From assembly GCA_023408315.1 (NCBI GenBank), contig JAEYKI010000008.1, positions 496,001 to 560,000 of the forward strand: 64,000 bases of DNA. Direction: 5' to 3'. Shown one piece after another: positions 8,243 through 15,849 of this stretch. This stretch comes from Bacillota bacterium. Lineage in GTDB: Bacteria > Bacillota > Clostridia > Christensenellales > Christensenellaceae. Every line of letters starts with the position of its first letter. Position 1 is the stretch's first letter. Below the pieces are notes generated by a model. That model ran no database searches and was not told the DNA's origin. It saw only the letters and a program-made list of their open reading frames with translations. The position numbers and the translations under genes are program-made.

Positions 8243-10051
8243 CTAATCTAATCTTTCTTTTTTGGCGTGAATCTCTTTTGTCAATCTATTAATTTTATTC
8301 AATAAACCCTTTTTGTTATCCTCATTTTTTTCGGCCGCATATTCTGCCAGCAGCTTGTTCTGCGTTTCCTTCAGCTTCCTAAGCTGCATGGCCCGCATGC
8401 AGTCCGAGAGATAATCGTCCGCCAGTTTGCCGCTTCCGGTGAACTCCGGTTCCATACTGAGCAGTTCCGTAACCCTGGACCTCTCGACACCATCTGACAA
8501 CTCCGATAGTAATTCGGCACCGGAGGGCGTAAATCCTTTTTTTATTTTTTGGTTTATTACAGAAAATATTTTTTGGTTCGCCAAATCCTCAAAATCATCC
8601 TCCGTAATATGGCCTTCTATCCTGTCCATACACCCTGGATTTGTGAGTAACCGCAGCAGCACATACTGCTCCGACTTCTGGCTCTTCGCGTCTCCGGACG
8701 CCGCTTTGGAGGCCGGTCCCGCGCCTTTTCGGGTGTTTTCGCTGTTATTATTCCAATCATTCCCTTTTATATTCTTTTTAACACCTATTTCTTCATAAAT
8801 AGCGTTCTCAGAAAAGCCCGTCTCGCCGGAAAGCAGGCGCACATATTTTTCCCGCACAATGGGGCTTTCCACCCCTTTCAACAACCGCGCGCATTCCTTG
8901 GCAAAGGCTTCCCTCTGGCTTCCGTGCGAAAGGTCGAATCCGCTGCGGATACGGCTTATTTTGTAATCCAAAGCGCCCTTTGCAGAAGAGACCAGTTTTA
9001 CGAACCCGTCCTTTTTATACTTTTTCAGGTAATCGTCCGGGTCCATGCCATCCGGTATGGATACCACCCGCACGTCAAGCCCTTCCGGCTCCAGAATGTC
9101 CAGCGCCCGCAGCGTGGCCTTCTGCCCGGCCTCGTCGCCGTCATAGGAAACCACAATGTTATTTGCATAACGCTTCGCCAGCCTGGCCTGCTCTACGGTC
9201 AGCGCCGTACCCAACGTTGCCACCACGTTCTGCACGCCATACATGTACAGGGAAATGGCGTCCATGTACCCCTCCACCAGCACGATGTACTGCAAGTTTT
9301 TCAACTTGCGCACCAGGTTCAGGTTATACAGGTTCCTGCGCTTGTTGAACGCGGGGGTCTCGGGCGAATTCAGGTACTTGGGCTCAGACTTGTCCATCAC
9401 CCTGCCGCCAAAGCCGATCACCTCGTTAAAGTTGTTTATAATGGGCATCATCACCCGGTTGCGAAACATGTCAAACACCCTTCCGTCCTTGGCCTTTGCC
9501 AGCCCCGCTTCAATAATATCCTTTTGGGTGTACCCATTTTTGTACAGCAGGTTCGCAAGATTGTCCCAGCCGTCCGGCGCGTACCCAATGCCAAATATTT
9601 TTATCACAGCGTCCGTAATCCCGCGCTTTTTTAAATAGTCCCGCGCTTCCTGTCCCTGCGCCGCAAGCAGGCTGTCGTAAAAAAAGCGGGCGGCAATTTT
9701 GTTAATGGCAAGCGTTTTTTCCCTCTGCGCCCTGTGCTGCTCATAATTTGTTCGGTTTTCCTCCTGGGGCATGGGCATTTTGGCTTTTTCCGCCAGATAC
9801 TGGCACGCTTCCAGAAACGTCATTTTCTCCACTTCCATCACAAAGTTGATGGCGTTTCCGCTCTTGCCGCAGCCAAAGCAATGGTAAAACTGCCTGTCCG
9901 TATTCACGGTGAAGGACGGCGTTTTTTCGTTGTGGAACGGGCAGCACGCCCACAGCCTGCCGCCCTTGTTCTGCAAAGATACGTGCTCCCCCACTATTTC
10001 CGCAATGTTGGTCTTGGATAACAGCTCGCTTTTCCACTCGTCCGAAATCAT
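8243..10051 (-). CDS. dnaG: DNA primase
   Basis: 602 residues from ATG 10051, which overlaps the dgt stop as ATGA; the frame stays open 38 codons further upstream but that part lies inside dgt. DnaG makes RNA primers for Okazaki fragments. The N-terminal zinc-binding domain has C37-x2-H40 and C58-x2-C61. The RNA polymerase core carries the TOPRIM motifs: the glutamate in VLVEGYMDAI and the aspartates in VSYDGDEAG. The C-terminal helicase-binding domain follows a low-complexity linker rich in N, K, S and G near residue 430. The dgt-dnaG-sigA order is common in Clostridia. Confidence 0.96.
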   Translation of the reverse strand: MISDEWKSELLSKTNIAEIVGEHVSLQNKGGRLWACCPFHNEKTPSFTVNTDRQFYHCFGCGKSGNAINFVMEVEKMTFLEACQYLAEKAKMPMPQEENRTNYEQHRAQREKTLAINKIAARFFYDSLLAAQGQEARDYLKKRGITDAVIKIFGIGYAPDGWDNLANLLYKNGYTQKDIIEAGLAKAKDGRVFDMFRNRVMMPIINNFNEVIGFGGRVMDKSEPKYLNSPETPAFNKRRNLYNLNLVRKLKNLQYIVLVEGYMDAISLYMYGVQNVVATLGTALTVEQARLAKRYANNIVVSYDGDEAGQKATLRALDILEPEGLDVRVVSIPDGMDPDDYLKKYKKDGFVKLVSSAKGALDYKISRIRSGFDLSHGSQREAFAKECARLLKGVESPIVREKYVRLLSGETGFSENAIYEEIGVKKNIKGNDWNNNSENTRKGAGPASKAASGDAKSQKSEQYVLLRLLTNPGCMDRIEGHITEDDFEDLANQKIFSVINQKIKKGFTPSGAELLSELSDGVERSRVTELLSMEPEFTGSGKLADDYLSDCMRAMQLRKLKETQNKLLAEYAAEKNEDNKKGLLNKINRLTKEIHAKKERLD

Positions 10052-11058
10052 TCGCTCGTCCCCTGCTGCCAGCTCTGCGGAATAAACAGCTCGCCGAATT
10101 TTTTCAAAGCGTACCCGTCGGACATGCCCGCAATATAATCCACAACCGCCTGCCTCTGCCCCCACGTTTGGGTGAGCGCCATATATTCGGCCGGCATTGC
10201 GTCCGGCTGCTCCGAATAATACCCGTACAGCATCCGTATCACATGCTTAATCCTGCCCTCGTCCCGCTTCGCGTTTTCGGACATGTACAAAAAATCAAAC
10301 AGAAAGGCCCGCAACTCGTCCGCCGTTTTTTCCATGGAGGGAGACATGCCAATAAAATCCCGGCCCCGGCTTGTCTCCACCACATCCAGAACCATGGCGT
10401 TCAGGCGCTGCCCGTGCGTCTCGCCCAGGGCCTGCACCAGCTTTTCAGGGATGTCCGAAAGTTTCATCACCCCGGCGCGTATGGCGTCGTCTATGTCGTG
10501 GTTCATGTATGCAATCCGGTCAGAAAGATTCACAACCCTGCCCTCAAGCGTCGCGGGAACCATGCCCTTTTTGTGGTTCAGTATGCCGTCCCGCACCTCC
10601 CAGGTAAGGTTCAGGCCCGTGCCGTTTTCCAGAACGTCCACCACCCGCAGGCTCTGCTCGTTGTGTTCAAACATTCCCGCGCATTCCCGTATGGCCCGTT
10701 CCCCCGCGTGTCCAAAGGGCGTATGGCCAAGGTCATGGCCCAGTGCAATGGCCTCGGTCAGGTCTTCGTTCAGCCTGAGCGCGCGGGAAATAGTCCGCGC
10801 AATCTGGGACACTTCAAGGGTGTGCGTAAGCCGCGTGCGGTAATGGTCCCCCTGGGGAGACAAAAACACCTGCGTCTTGTGCTTCAAGCGCCGGAAGGAT
10901 TTGCAGTGCAGTATCCTGTCACGGTCCCGCTGGTACTCCGTGCGCAGGGCGCAGGGTTCAATAGGCCGCATCCTGCCCCTCGTCTGCGCGCTTTTTTGCG
11001 CATGGGGAGACAATATTTGGTTTTCCAGGTTTTCCAAATCAATCCGTATCAAATCCAT
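10048..11058 (-). CDS. dgt: dGTP triphosphohydrolase-like HD protein
   Basis: 336 residues. HD-superfamily dNTP triphosphohydrolase (dNTP to deoxynucleoside plus triphosphate). Metal ligands are visible in RLTHTLEVSQIART (first His) and in ALGHDLGHTPFGHAGE (His-Asp). The N-terminal TRGRMRPIEPCALRTEYQRDRDRI stretch is typical of the short family in Firmicutes and supports the chosen start. No Shine-Dalgarno sequence can be seen in the 20 bases before ATG 11058 (the region reads as T/A-rich with TATATAG), which is unusual here and could mean a leaderless message. The gene overlaps dnaG by 4 bases. The true substrate preference is not known. Confidence 0.9.
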   Translation of the reverse strand: MDLIRIDLENLENQILSPHAQKSAQTRGRMRPIEPCALRTEYQRDRDRILHCKSFRRLKHKTQVFLSPQGDHYRTRLTHTLEVSQIARTISRALRLNEDLTEAIALGHDLGHTPFGHAGERAIRECAGMFEHNEQSLRVVDVLENGTGLNLTWEVRDGILNHKKGMVPATLEGRVVNLSDRIAYMNHDIDDAIRAGVMKLSDIPEKLVQALGETHGQRLNAMVLDVVETSRGRDFIGMSPSMEKTADELRAFLFDFLYMSENAKRDEGRIKHVIRMLYGYYSEQPDAMPAEYMALTQTWGQRQAVVDYIAGMSDGYALKKFGELFIPQSWQQGTSE

Positions 11059-11350
11059 AGTATCTATATATTACACACCCGCCCGCAAAAATCCTTTGAT
11101 TTTTTTAAAAATAAACAAATTTTTAAATATTTAATCATTTTCAAGTCCTTTTCTGCTGTTTTTACAGAAAGTGGGCTCAATAGTTTCCAGCCGCCCGGCC
11201 CTTCTTATTCCAAACCTTCTCCTTTTTTAATGACGGCAGTCCTTCCAAACCGGTTCCTTTTATGCACAGCGTTTGAACCGCATGGCCCCTGCATTGTCAT
11301 ATGGTATTTACGGTAAGTTATTCCGGCATTCAAAACGGATAAAAGGCATA
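11059..11350. other. Intergenic stretch with no recognised feature
   Basis: About 290 bases between dgt and the terminator of the next gene. The half nearest dgt is very AT-rich and presumably holds the dgt-dnaG-sigA promoter, but no convincing -35/-10 pair stands out. No open frame with a ribosome binding site and no RNA family was recognised. Confidence 0.4.
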
Positions 11351-11373
11351 AAAAAACCGCCCTGCGGCGGCTT
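11351..11373 (-). terminator. Terminator after V4R-like gene
   Basis: On the minus strand, CCGCC/GGCGG arms (11370-11366/11361-11357) around a 4-base loop are followed by six T, 10 bases past the stop codon. Confidence 0.8.
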
Positions 11374-11379
11374 TTTCAA

Positions 11380-11916
11380 CTACCATTCAATATAAAACGT
11401 GCACATTCCCCCGGTGTCTATGCAATTGCCTTCCCCGTGCGTCACAATCACCGCCCTGCTGTCCGCAGGCTTAAATTTTTCCGCCGTGGCGCGTATCAGC
11501 CCCTCGTTGTAAGCGCATGGAAACGGATTGTTGCACACAACACTGGCAGACCTCTCTCCGGTCCCGGCAAACTCATAGCTCCCAATCTCACCCTTCCTGT
11601 GGTTCGCGCGGTAGGTAGCGTCCAGGGACATCAGCGCTGTTTCCACGGTATTGATCCCATTTGGAAAATCCGCATTCTCCGGTATGCTCCGGCCAATCAT
11701 TTTAAGGGTGTTGTTTCCGTATTTTTCCCCAATGGCTTTAAAGGAATCCAGCCACGCCTGCTGGCTGTACCAGCCGCCCGGCTCCGGGTTTTCTATGCCG
11801 TTTTCCCGCAAAACCCGCAGCGCGTTATCCTTGAATATACCCGTTCCCGCCACAAAGAAAAGAATCGCCTCTCCGTTCACCTCTGCATCCGGATTCAATG
11901 CCTTATACATCTGCAT
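11380..11916 (-). CDS. V4R-like small protein of unknown function
   Basis: 178 residues from ATG 11916, chosen because GGGAGAG lies upstream at good spacing; the frame is open to 11997 without a better site. The C-terminal 55 residues hold four cysteines in CNNPFPC and GNCIDTGGMC, followed by TFYIEW. This resembles the end of the V4R (4-vinyl reductase) ligand- or metal-binding domain, where conserved Cys residues lie around a small-molecule site. The middle carries IGRSIPENADFP and a MSLDATYRANHR motif. No enzyme signature is visible and the assignment rests on motif resemblance only. It has its own terminator and lies about 100 bases after the UMF1 permease on the same strand. Confidence 0.5.
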   Translation of the reverse strand: MQMYKALNPDAEVNGEAILFFVAGTGIFKDNALRVLRENGIENPEPGGWYSQQAWLDSFKAIGEKYGNNTLKMIGRSIPENADFPNGINTVETALMSLDATYRANHRKGEIGSYEFAGTGERSASVVCNNPFPCAYNEGLIRATAEKFKPADSRAVIVTHGEGNCIDTGGMCTFYIEW

Positions 11917-12018
11917 CCTTATTCTCTCCCTTCCTGTCAATCTGGCCTTATCATACCGCCAACAGAAAGGCAGGGTAAGCAAATACATGTAAAACATTTG
12001 ATAAAGTTTTGTTAAGGC

Positions 12019-13299
12019 TTATTCTGCCTCCGCTCCTTCCAGCGCCTCGCGCGGCCGCTCCGCAGCCTCCGATGGAACGCGCAGGAATATCAGGAACCCC
12101 GCAATAAACAACCCCATAATGCCCAGAGCCCCAAACCGGGACGCGCCTGTTGCCCAGGTCAGCAGCGCTACAATCAGCGGCCCCAGCACAGAGGAATACC
12201 GCGTCAGTATATTATAAAACCCAAAGTACTCATTGTTGTGCGCCTTATCCGGTATCATGCGCGCAAAACACGAGCGGGAAAGCGCCTGAATAGTCCCAAG
12301 GGCAACAGCCGTAATAAACGCTATCAGCCAGAACTGCCATGCCTCCGTCATAAAAAACGCCAGCAGGCAAACAAGCGCAAAAATCACAATGCAAATCAAA
12401 ATAACTCGCTTGACCGGAATGGATTTGAGTATTTTAGAGAAACCCAGTACAAATACGGCGGCCACAATCTGCGTAAACAGCAGCGCGATAATCATGGAAT
12501 TGGTGTCTATCCCAACGTCCGCACCAAAATCGGTACACATGGTGATGATGGTGTATACGCCGTCTATATAAAAGAAAAACGCCAGCAGAAAAAACGCCAT
12601 GCTTTTGTCCCTGGCTATTTTTTTAAACGTTCCCGCCATATTTTTCAGGGATTCCTTCAGCACGTTCTTTGGCCTTTCCTCAATATAGTATTTCTGGCGC
12701 ACATTGCGGATCATAGGCAGAGAAAAGAAAAACCACCAGGCAAGCGTAATGGCAAAAGACACTTTAACCGCCGCTGTGCTGTCCATACCAAAGGGCTGCA
12801 ACAGAATAAACGCCAAACTGATCACAAACGGCACGCAGCTTCCCAGATACCCAATGGCGTACCCAAAGGACGAAACGCGGTGCATGCGCTCCTCCGGCGC
12901 CACGTCCACCAGAAAAGCGTCGTACACAACATACGTGCCCGCGTAGCCAATCTGCAATACAAAGTTAACGATTAAAAGCGTATAGTAATCGTCTATAAAA
13001 ACAGCCGCAAACAGCGAGGCCATAGAAAGAATAAAAAACGCGTTGAATATCTTTTTTTTGTTTCCCTTAAAGTCGGCAAATGCGCCGATCACAGGCGCAA
13101 ACAGCGCCAGCAGCAGTGTGGAAACAGAAAGGACAATGCCCCACTGCGCGGTGGAATCCGCGTCCGATACGCCAAAATCATGGCCGACGGATTTGATGTA
13201 CACAGGAATAACGGCCGTTAAAAGCAGCGTAAACGCAGAAGATGAAAAATCGTACATGGACCAGCTTATTTCTTCCCTGGTCAGTTTATCCTTTTTCAT
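12019..13299 (-). CDS. UMF1/Atg22-type MFS permease
   Basis: 426 residues with about 12 hydrophobic helices. The N-terminal EISWSMYDFSSSAFTLLLTAVIPVY motif is the signature of the UMF1 family (unknown major facilitator, Atg22-like) of the major facilitator superfamily. The loop GAFADFKGNKKKIF between helices 2 and 3 is the MFS A-type motif. In yeast, Atg22 exports amino acids from the vacuole; bacterial substrates are unknown. Its AAGGAGG ribosome site is made of the last codons of the upstream phosphodiesterase gene, and the two overlap by 4 bases, so they are translationally coupled. That coupling suggests a joint role, for example uptake or export of a phosphodiesterase product, but this is inference. 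Confidence 0.85.
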   Translation of the reverse strand: MKKDKLTREEISWSMYDFSSSAFTLLLTAVIPVYIKSVGHDFGVSDADSTAQWGIVLSVSTLLLALFAPVIGAFADFKGNKKKIFNAFFILSMASLFAAVFIDDYYTLLIVNFVLQIGYAGTYVVYDAFLVDVAPEERMHRVSSFGYAIGYLGSCVPFVISLAFILLQPFGMDSTAAVKVSFAITLAWWFFFSLPMIRNVRQKYYIEERPKNVLKESLKNMAGTFKKIARDKSMAFFLLAFFFYIDGVYTIITMCTDFGADVGIDTNSMIIALLFTQIVAAVFVLGFSKILKSIPVKRVILICIVIFALVCLLAFFMTEAWQFWLIAFITAVALGTIQALSRSCFARMIPDKAHNNEYFGFYNILTRYSSVLGPLIVALLTWATGASRFGALGIMGLFIAGFLIFLRVPSEAAERPREALEGAEAE

Positions 13300-14132
13300 G
13301 GCTCCTCCTTAAAACCCGGAATCACCGGCTCTGTCATGTTTTTTCCTTTTTCTATCCCCAACAGATCGCAGGCAAAGGGCGCAACCATCAACTGGGGCAG
13401 AATTTCCGCCGAATAATCTCCCGGCGCAATCCGCGGGCTTATCACATACATCGGAACCAGGCGCTCTGCCGGGCTGTTTCCCCCGTGCAAAAATTGCTCG
13501 TGCATGCCGTGGTCCGCAGTCAGCAAAATGCTGTAGCCGTCCGCCAGCCAGAACGGAAGAATATTGGAAAGCACGTAATCAACCGTCGCGGCGGCCTTGG
13601 CGTACTGCGCGCTCCCGCCCCCATATTGGTGGCCCGCGTCGTCCACATTCATGGGATGAACCACCATAAAATCCGGCCGGTACGTTTGGCGCAGGTATTC
13701 CGCATCCGCAACCAGGTGCGAATCCGGGTAATAACCGGTCGGATCGCTGAAATAAAAAATACCGTGCTGAATGGGAAGATCTCCATTATTCTGAAACCGG
13801 TCCGTTCCGGGGTTAAAAGGCGTTTTGTTGTACAGCTCAGAAAACCAGCTGTACGCAGCGGCGGCCGTTGTAAGCCCCGCCTGCCGCGCCAGGCAAAAAA
13901 TGCTTTGCTGCGTACTCATCGTCCGCACTTCATTGGATACAATGCCATGCGCAACCACCTTTGTGCCCGTCATCAGAACCTCGTACAGCGGCCTGGACAT
14001 AGACGGCAGTTCAGAGCGCACCGTGTAGCGCGCAGCCATGCCGCACTCCAGCAAATGTTCCATAAAGCCCATGCGCGCAAAAGCCGTATCCTGCCGCATG
14101 CCGTCTATCAGTATAAAAATCAGCTTGCCCAT
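13296..14132 (-). CDS. Alkaline-phosphatase superfamily phosphodiesterase
   Basis: 278 residues, type I phosphodiesterase/nucleotide pyrophosphatase fold. Metal-site residues appear in order: FILIDGMRQD (first Asp) near residue 9, the nucleophile region PSMSRPLYEVLMTGT with the Ser/Thr after the first strand, then NVDDAGHQYG (Asp and His) and TADHGMHEQ (Asp-His). No signal peptide or membrane helix is visible, so it is probably cytosolic. Family members hydrolyse phosphodiester or phosphomonoester bonds in nucleotides, lipids or phosphonates; the substrate cannot be read from the sequence. Coupled to the UMF1 permease (ATGA overlap). Confidence 0.8.
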   Translation of the reverse strand: MGKLIFILIDGMRQDTAFARMGFMEHLLECGMAARYTVRSELPSMSRPLYEVLMTGTKVVAHGIVSNEVRTMSTQQSIFCLARQAGLTTAAAAYSWFSELYNKTPFNPGTDRFQNNGDLPIQHGIFYFSDPTGYYPDSHLVADAEYLRQTYRPDFMVVHPMNVDDAGHQYGGGSAQYAKAAATVDYVLSNILPFWLADGYSILLTADHGMHEQFLHGGNSPAERLVPMYVISPRIAPGDYSAEILPQLMVAPFACDLLGIEKGKNMTEPVIPGFKEEP

Positions 14133-14242
14133 AAAATATACGTTCCTTGCATCTTGATTGATTTGTTGAACCGTATTGAATCGATATCAGAATAGCACCC
14201 GCACGTTAATTCCATGTAATGTTCCTGTTAGATATTTGTAAA

Positions 14243-14271
14243 AAGTAAAACGCCGGCAGACTTGCCGGCGT
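14243..14271 (-). terminator. Terminator after cheX
   Basis: Perfect 9-bp stem ACGCCGGCA/TGCCGGCGT (14250-14258/14263-14271) with a 4-base loop. On the minus strand it is followed by TTTACTTTTT, about 37 bases past the cheX stop. Confidence 0.8.
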
Positions 14272-14307
14272 ATCAAACAGAAAAACTATAATAAATAAAG
14301 CGCCTGA

Positions 14308-14772
14308 TTATTCCTCAAAAGCCAGGCTGATCTCAATCGGATTGTTATCCGCAGACAGCTCAATGCCAAATACTTTTTTGGAGCTCATTTTTACGGAAAT
14401 ATTATTTCCATAAAACAGGGTGGGCGTGGATATATCAATTTTAATGCCAAGTTTGTCATAAAAGCAGGTAGCCGCGCTGGCGGTAAGCATATTTGTCAAT
14501 TCAGACAAAGCGCTTTGCGCCATTTCGTCCAGTTCTTCAACCGGCATGCCCATCATCATGGTAGACGCCAGGTTCTTTGCGTTCTCCAGGTCAATATGGT
14601 AAGCCACATTGCCTTTAACCGCTCCAACAATGCCCACCAGAATGATCACCCCGGAGGTCAAAAGCTCCTGCCCTTTTTCACTCAAGCCGCCCTTTTTAAA
14701 ATCGGTAAAGCCAAGCTGCGGCATCACCAAATCAAACGATTCTATAAACGGGTTGATGTATCTTTCATCCAT
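14308..14772 (-). CDS. cheX: CheX-like chemotaxis phosphatase
   Basis: 154 residues, CheC/CheX/FliY family. These dephosphorylate phospho-CheY. The catalytic E-x2-N signature lies in ALSELTNMLTASA at about residues 88-100. The rest matches a single CheX domain, with a repeated GMPVEELDEM and glycine-bounded strands. Its start overlaps the last base of the upstream CheY-CheX fusion (TAATG), so the two are made together: a receiver carrying its own CheX-like domain plus a free CheX. No other chemotaxis or flagellar gene lies in this window. GC content is low for the window (about 35% on sampled lines). Confidence 0.8.
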   Translation of the reverse strand: MDERYINPFIESFDLVMPQLGFTDFKKGGLSEKGQELLTSGVIILVGIVGAVKGNVAYHIDLENAKNLASTMMMGMPVEELDEMAQSALSELTNMLTASAATCFYDKLGIKIDISTPTLFYGNNISVKMSSKKVFGIELSADNNPIEISLAFEE

Positions 14773-15626
14773 TATTCCTCTCCCCTTTCAAAACCAACAT
14801 TCAGCAGTAGTTCGCCGTAAACTGTTTCCGCAATTGCCGTTGTCGTTTGAAAACCGGGAGCGGATATCCGGACGCTGTCCCCATGCAGCAGGGAAGGCGG
14901 AGCCACGCGGAGCCCCAGCGCTTTGTTGGACCTGTTCAATATGGAGCAGGCTTTTCCGGATACTATATTTGTAAATTCTCCAAGAACCCCCATCATTTCG
15001 TCATTGTTCTTTGGGGCTCTTTTCAGCATGGCGGTTGCCAGATTGCCTGCTGTATCCATGGATAAATCAAGCAGCATTCTGCCAGAAAACCTGCCGATGG
15101 TTCCAATAATAACGGTCATTCCTTTGGATTCGTACTCAGCATTGCTTGCATATTCCGTTTTGTATGTAAGCAGCGTCTTGGTCATCTGGTTCAGGCTGTC
15201 CATCAGAGCTTCCTTGAACACCACAGAATATCTCTCTCCCAAAAACCGGAACAGTTCGTCCGAATTCATCACCCTTTTAATTGCGGTAACCAGTTCGTCC
15301 TCGTCGACAGGTTTTTGAATATAGGCGGATACCCTGTTTTTCTTTGCCTCCTGTACTATTTCATCGTCCATCATGGAACTGATAACGATCACCTTTATAT
15401 TTTTATCAATATCGTGAATGGCGCGGGTGCACTCCAGGCCGTCTGTCCCGGGCAATGTCATATCCATCGTTACCAAGGACGGCTCTGTCTCCTTCACAAT
15501 TTTTTTAACTTCCTCCAGTGTTCCGGCTTCCCCAACCACCTCAAACCCGTTGTTTTCAAGAATATTCCTGATAAACGCAATGGAAAAAGAGGAATCATCA
15601 ACAATCACAATCTTTAGTTTTGCCAT
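14772..15626 (-). CDS. CheY receiver fused to CheX-like domain
   Basis: 284 residues. Residues 1-120 are a response-regulator receiver: IVIVDDSSFS acidic pocket near residues 6-11, phosphoacceptor Asp in VTMDMTLPGTDGL near residue 56, Thr/Ser switch in VIVISSMMDD, and Lys in YIQKPVDEDEL. Residues about 125-284 form a CheX-like domain with the E-x2-N signature in LGEFTNIVSGKA. No DNA-binding domain is present. The layout suggests a receiver whose output is a phosphatase-like or CheX dimerisation domain, for example as a phosphate sink. The RBS is AGGA 6 bases before ATG 15626. AT-rich compared with its neighbours. Fusions of this type occur in Clostridia, but the signalling partner is unknown. 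Confidence 0.8.
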   Translation of the reverse strand: MAKLKIVIVDDSSFSIAFIRNILENNGFEVVGEAGTLEEVKKIVKETEPSLVTMDMTLPGTDGLECTRAIHDIDKNIKVIVISSMMDDEIVQEAKKNRVSAYIQKPVDEDELVTAIKRVMNSDELFRFLGERYSVVFKEALMDSLNQMTKTLLTYKTEYASNAEYESKGMTVIIGTIGRFSGRMLLDLSMDTAGNLATAMLKRAPKNNDEMMGVLGEFTNIVSGKACSILNRSNKALGLRVAPPSLLHGDSVRISAPGFQTTTAIAETVYGELLLNVGFERGEE

Positions 15627-15663
15627 ACATAATCCTGACTTTCCTTTTATTTGTTTCGGGCAT
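15598..15663 (-). CDS. Possible 21-codon leader ORF before CheY-CheX gene
   Basis: ATG 15663 has a stronger ribosome site (AGGGGG, 5 bases upstream) than the CheY-CheX gene itself. The frame encodes 21 residues (starts MPETNKRKV) and stops 28 bases inside the next gene, in a different frame. It may be a translational leader that delivers ribosomes to the receiver gene, or a chance frame. Confidence 0.2.
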   Translation of the reverse strand: MPETNKRKVRIMYGKTKDCDC

Positions 15664-15680
15664 ATAATCCCCCTATAACT

Positions 15681-15707
15681 GTATCGTTAAAATCTTAAAA
15701 GAATTTA
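15681..15707 (-). promoter_or_regulatory. Candidate SigD-type promoter of CheY-CheX operon
   Basis: On the minus strand, TAAA (15707-15704), 15 bases, then AACGATAC (15688-15681). The motility sigma factor of Gram-positives prefers TAAA-N14-16-GCCGATAT, so the CGATA core and spacing agree but the first bases do not. The chemotaxis context makes it worth noting; the region is AT-rich, so chance is possible. Confidence 0.3.
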
Positions 15708-15798
15708 TTAATACTTCACGTTGATTTTAAAAAAATAGTGCAAAGCCAGCAAATCCTCTCCGGCAGGCAGACAGGCTGGCCGGCCAAAAAAAAGCGCA

Positions 15799-15826
15799 AA
15801 AAGGCGGCTTGCCAGCCGCCTTTTTT
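15799..15826. terminator. Terminator of ppdK
   Basis: AAAAGGCGGCT/AGCCGCCTTTT arms (15799-15809/15814-15824) around a 4-base loop, with T runs on both strands. It lies about 25 bases past the ppdK stop on the minus strand and can serve either direction. Confidence 0.85.
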
Positions 15827-15849
15827 CAAGAATGTCATTCCAATATGCT

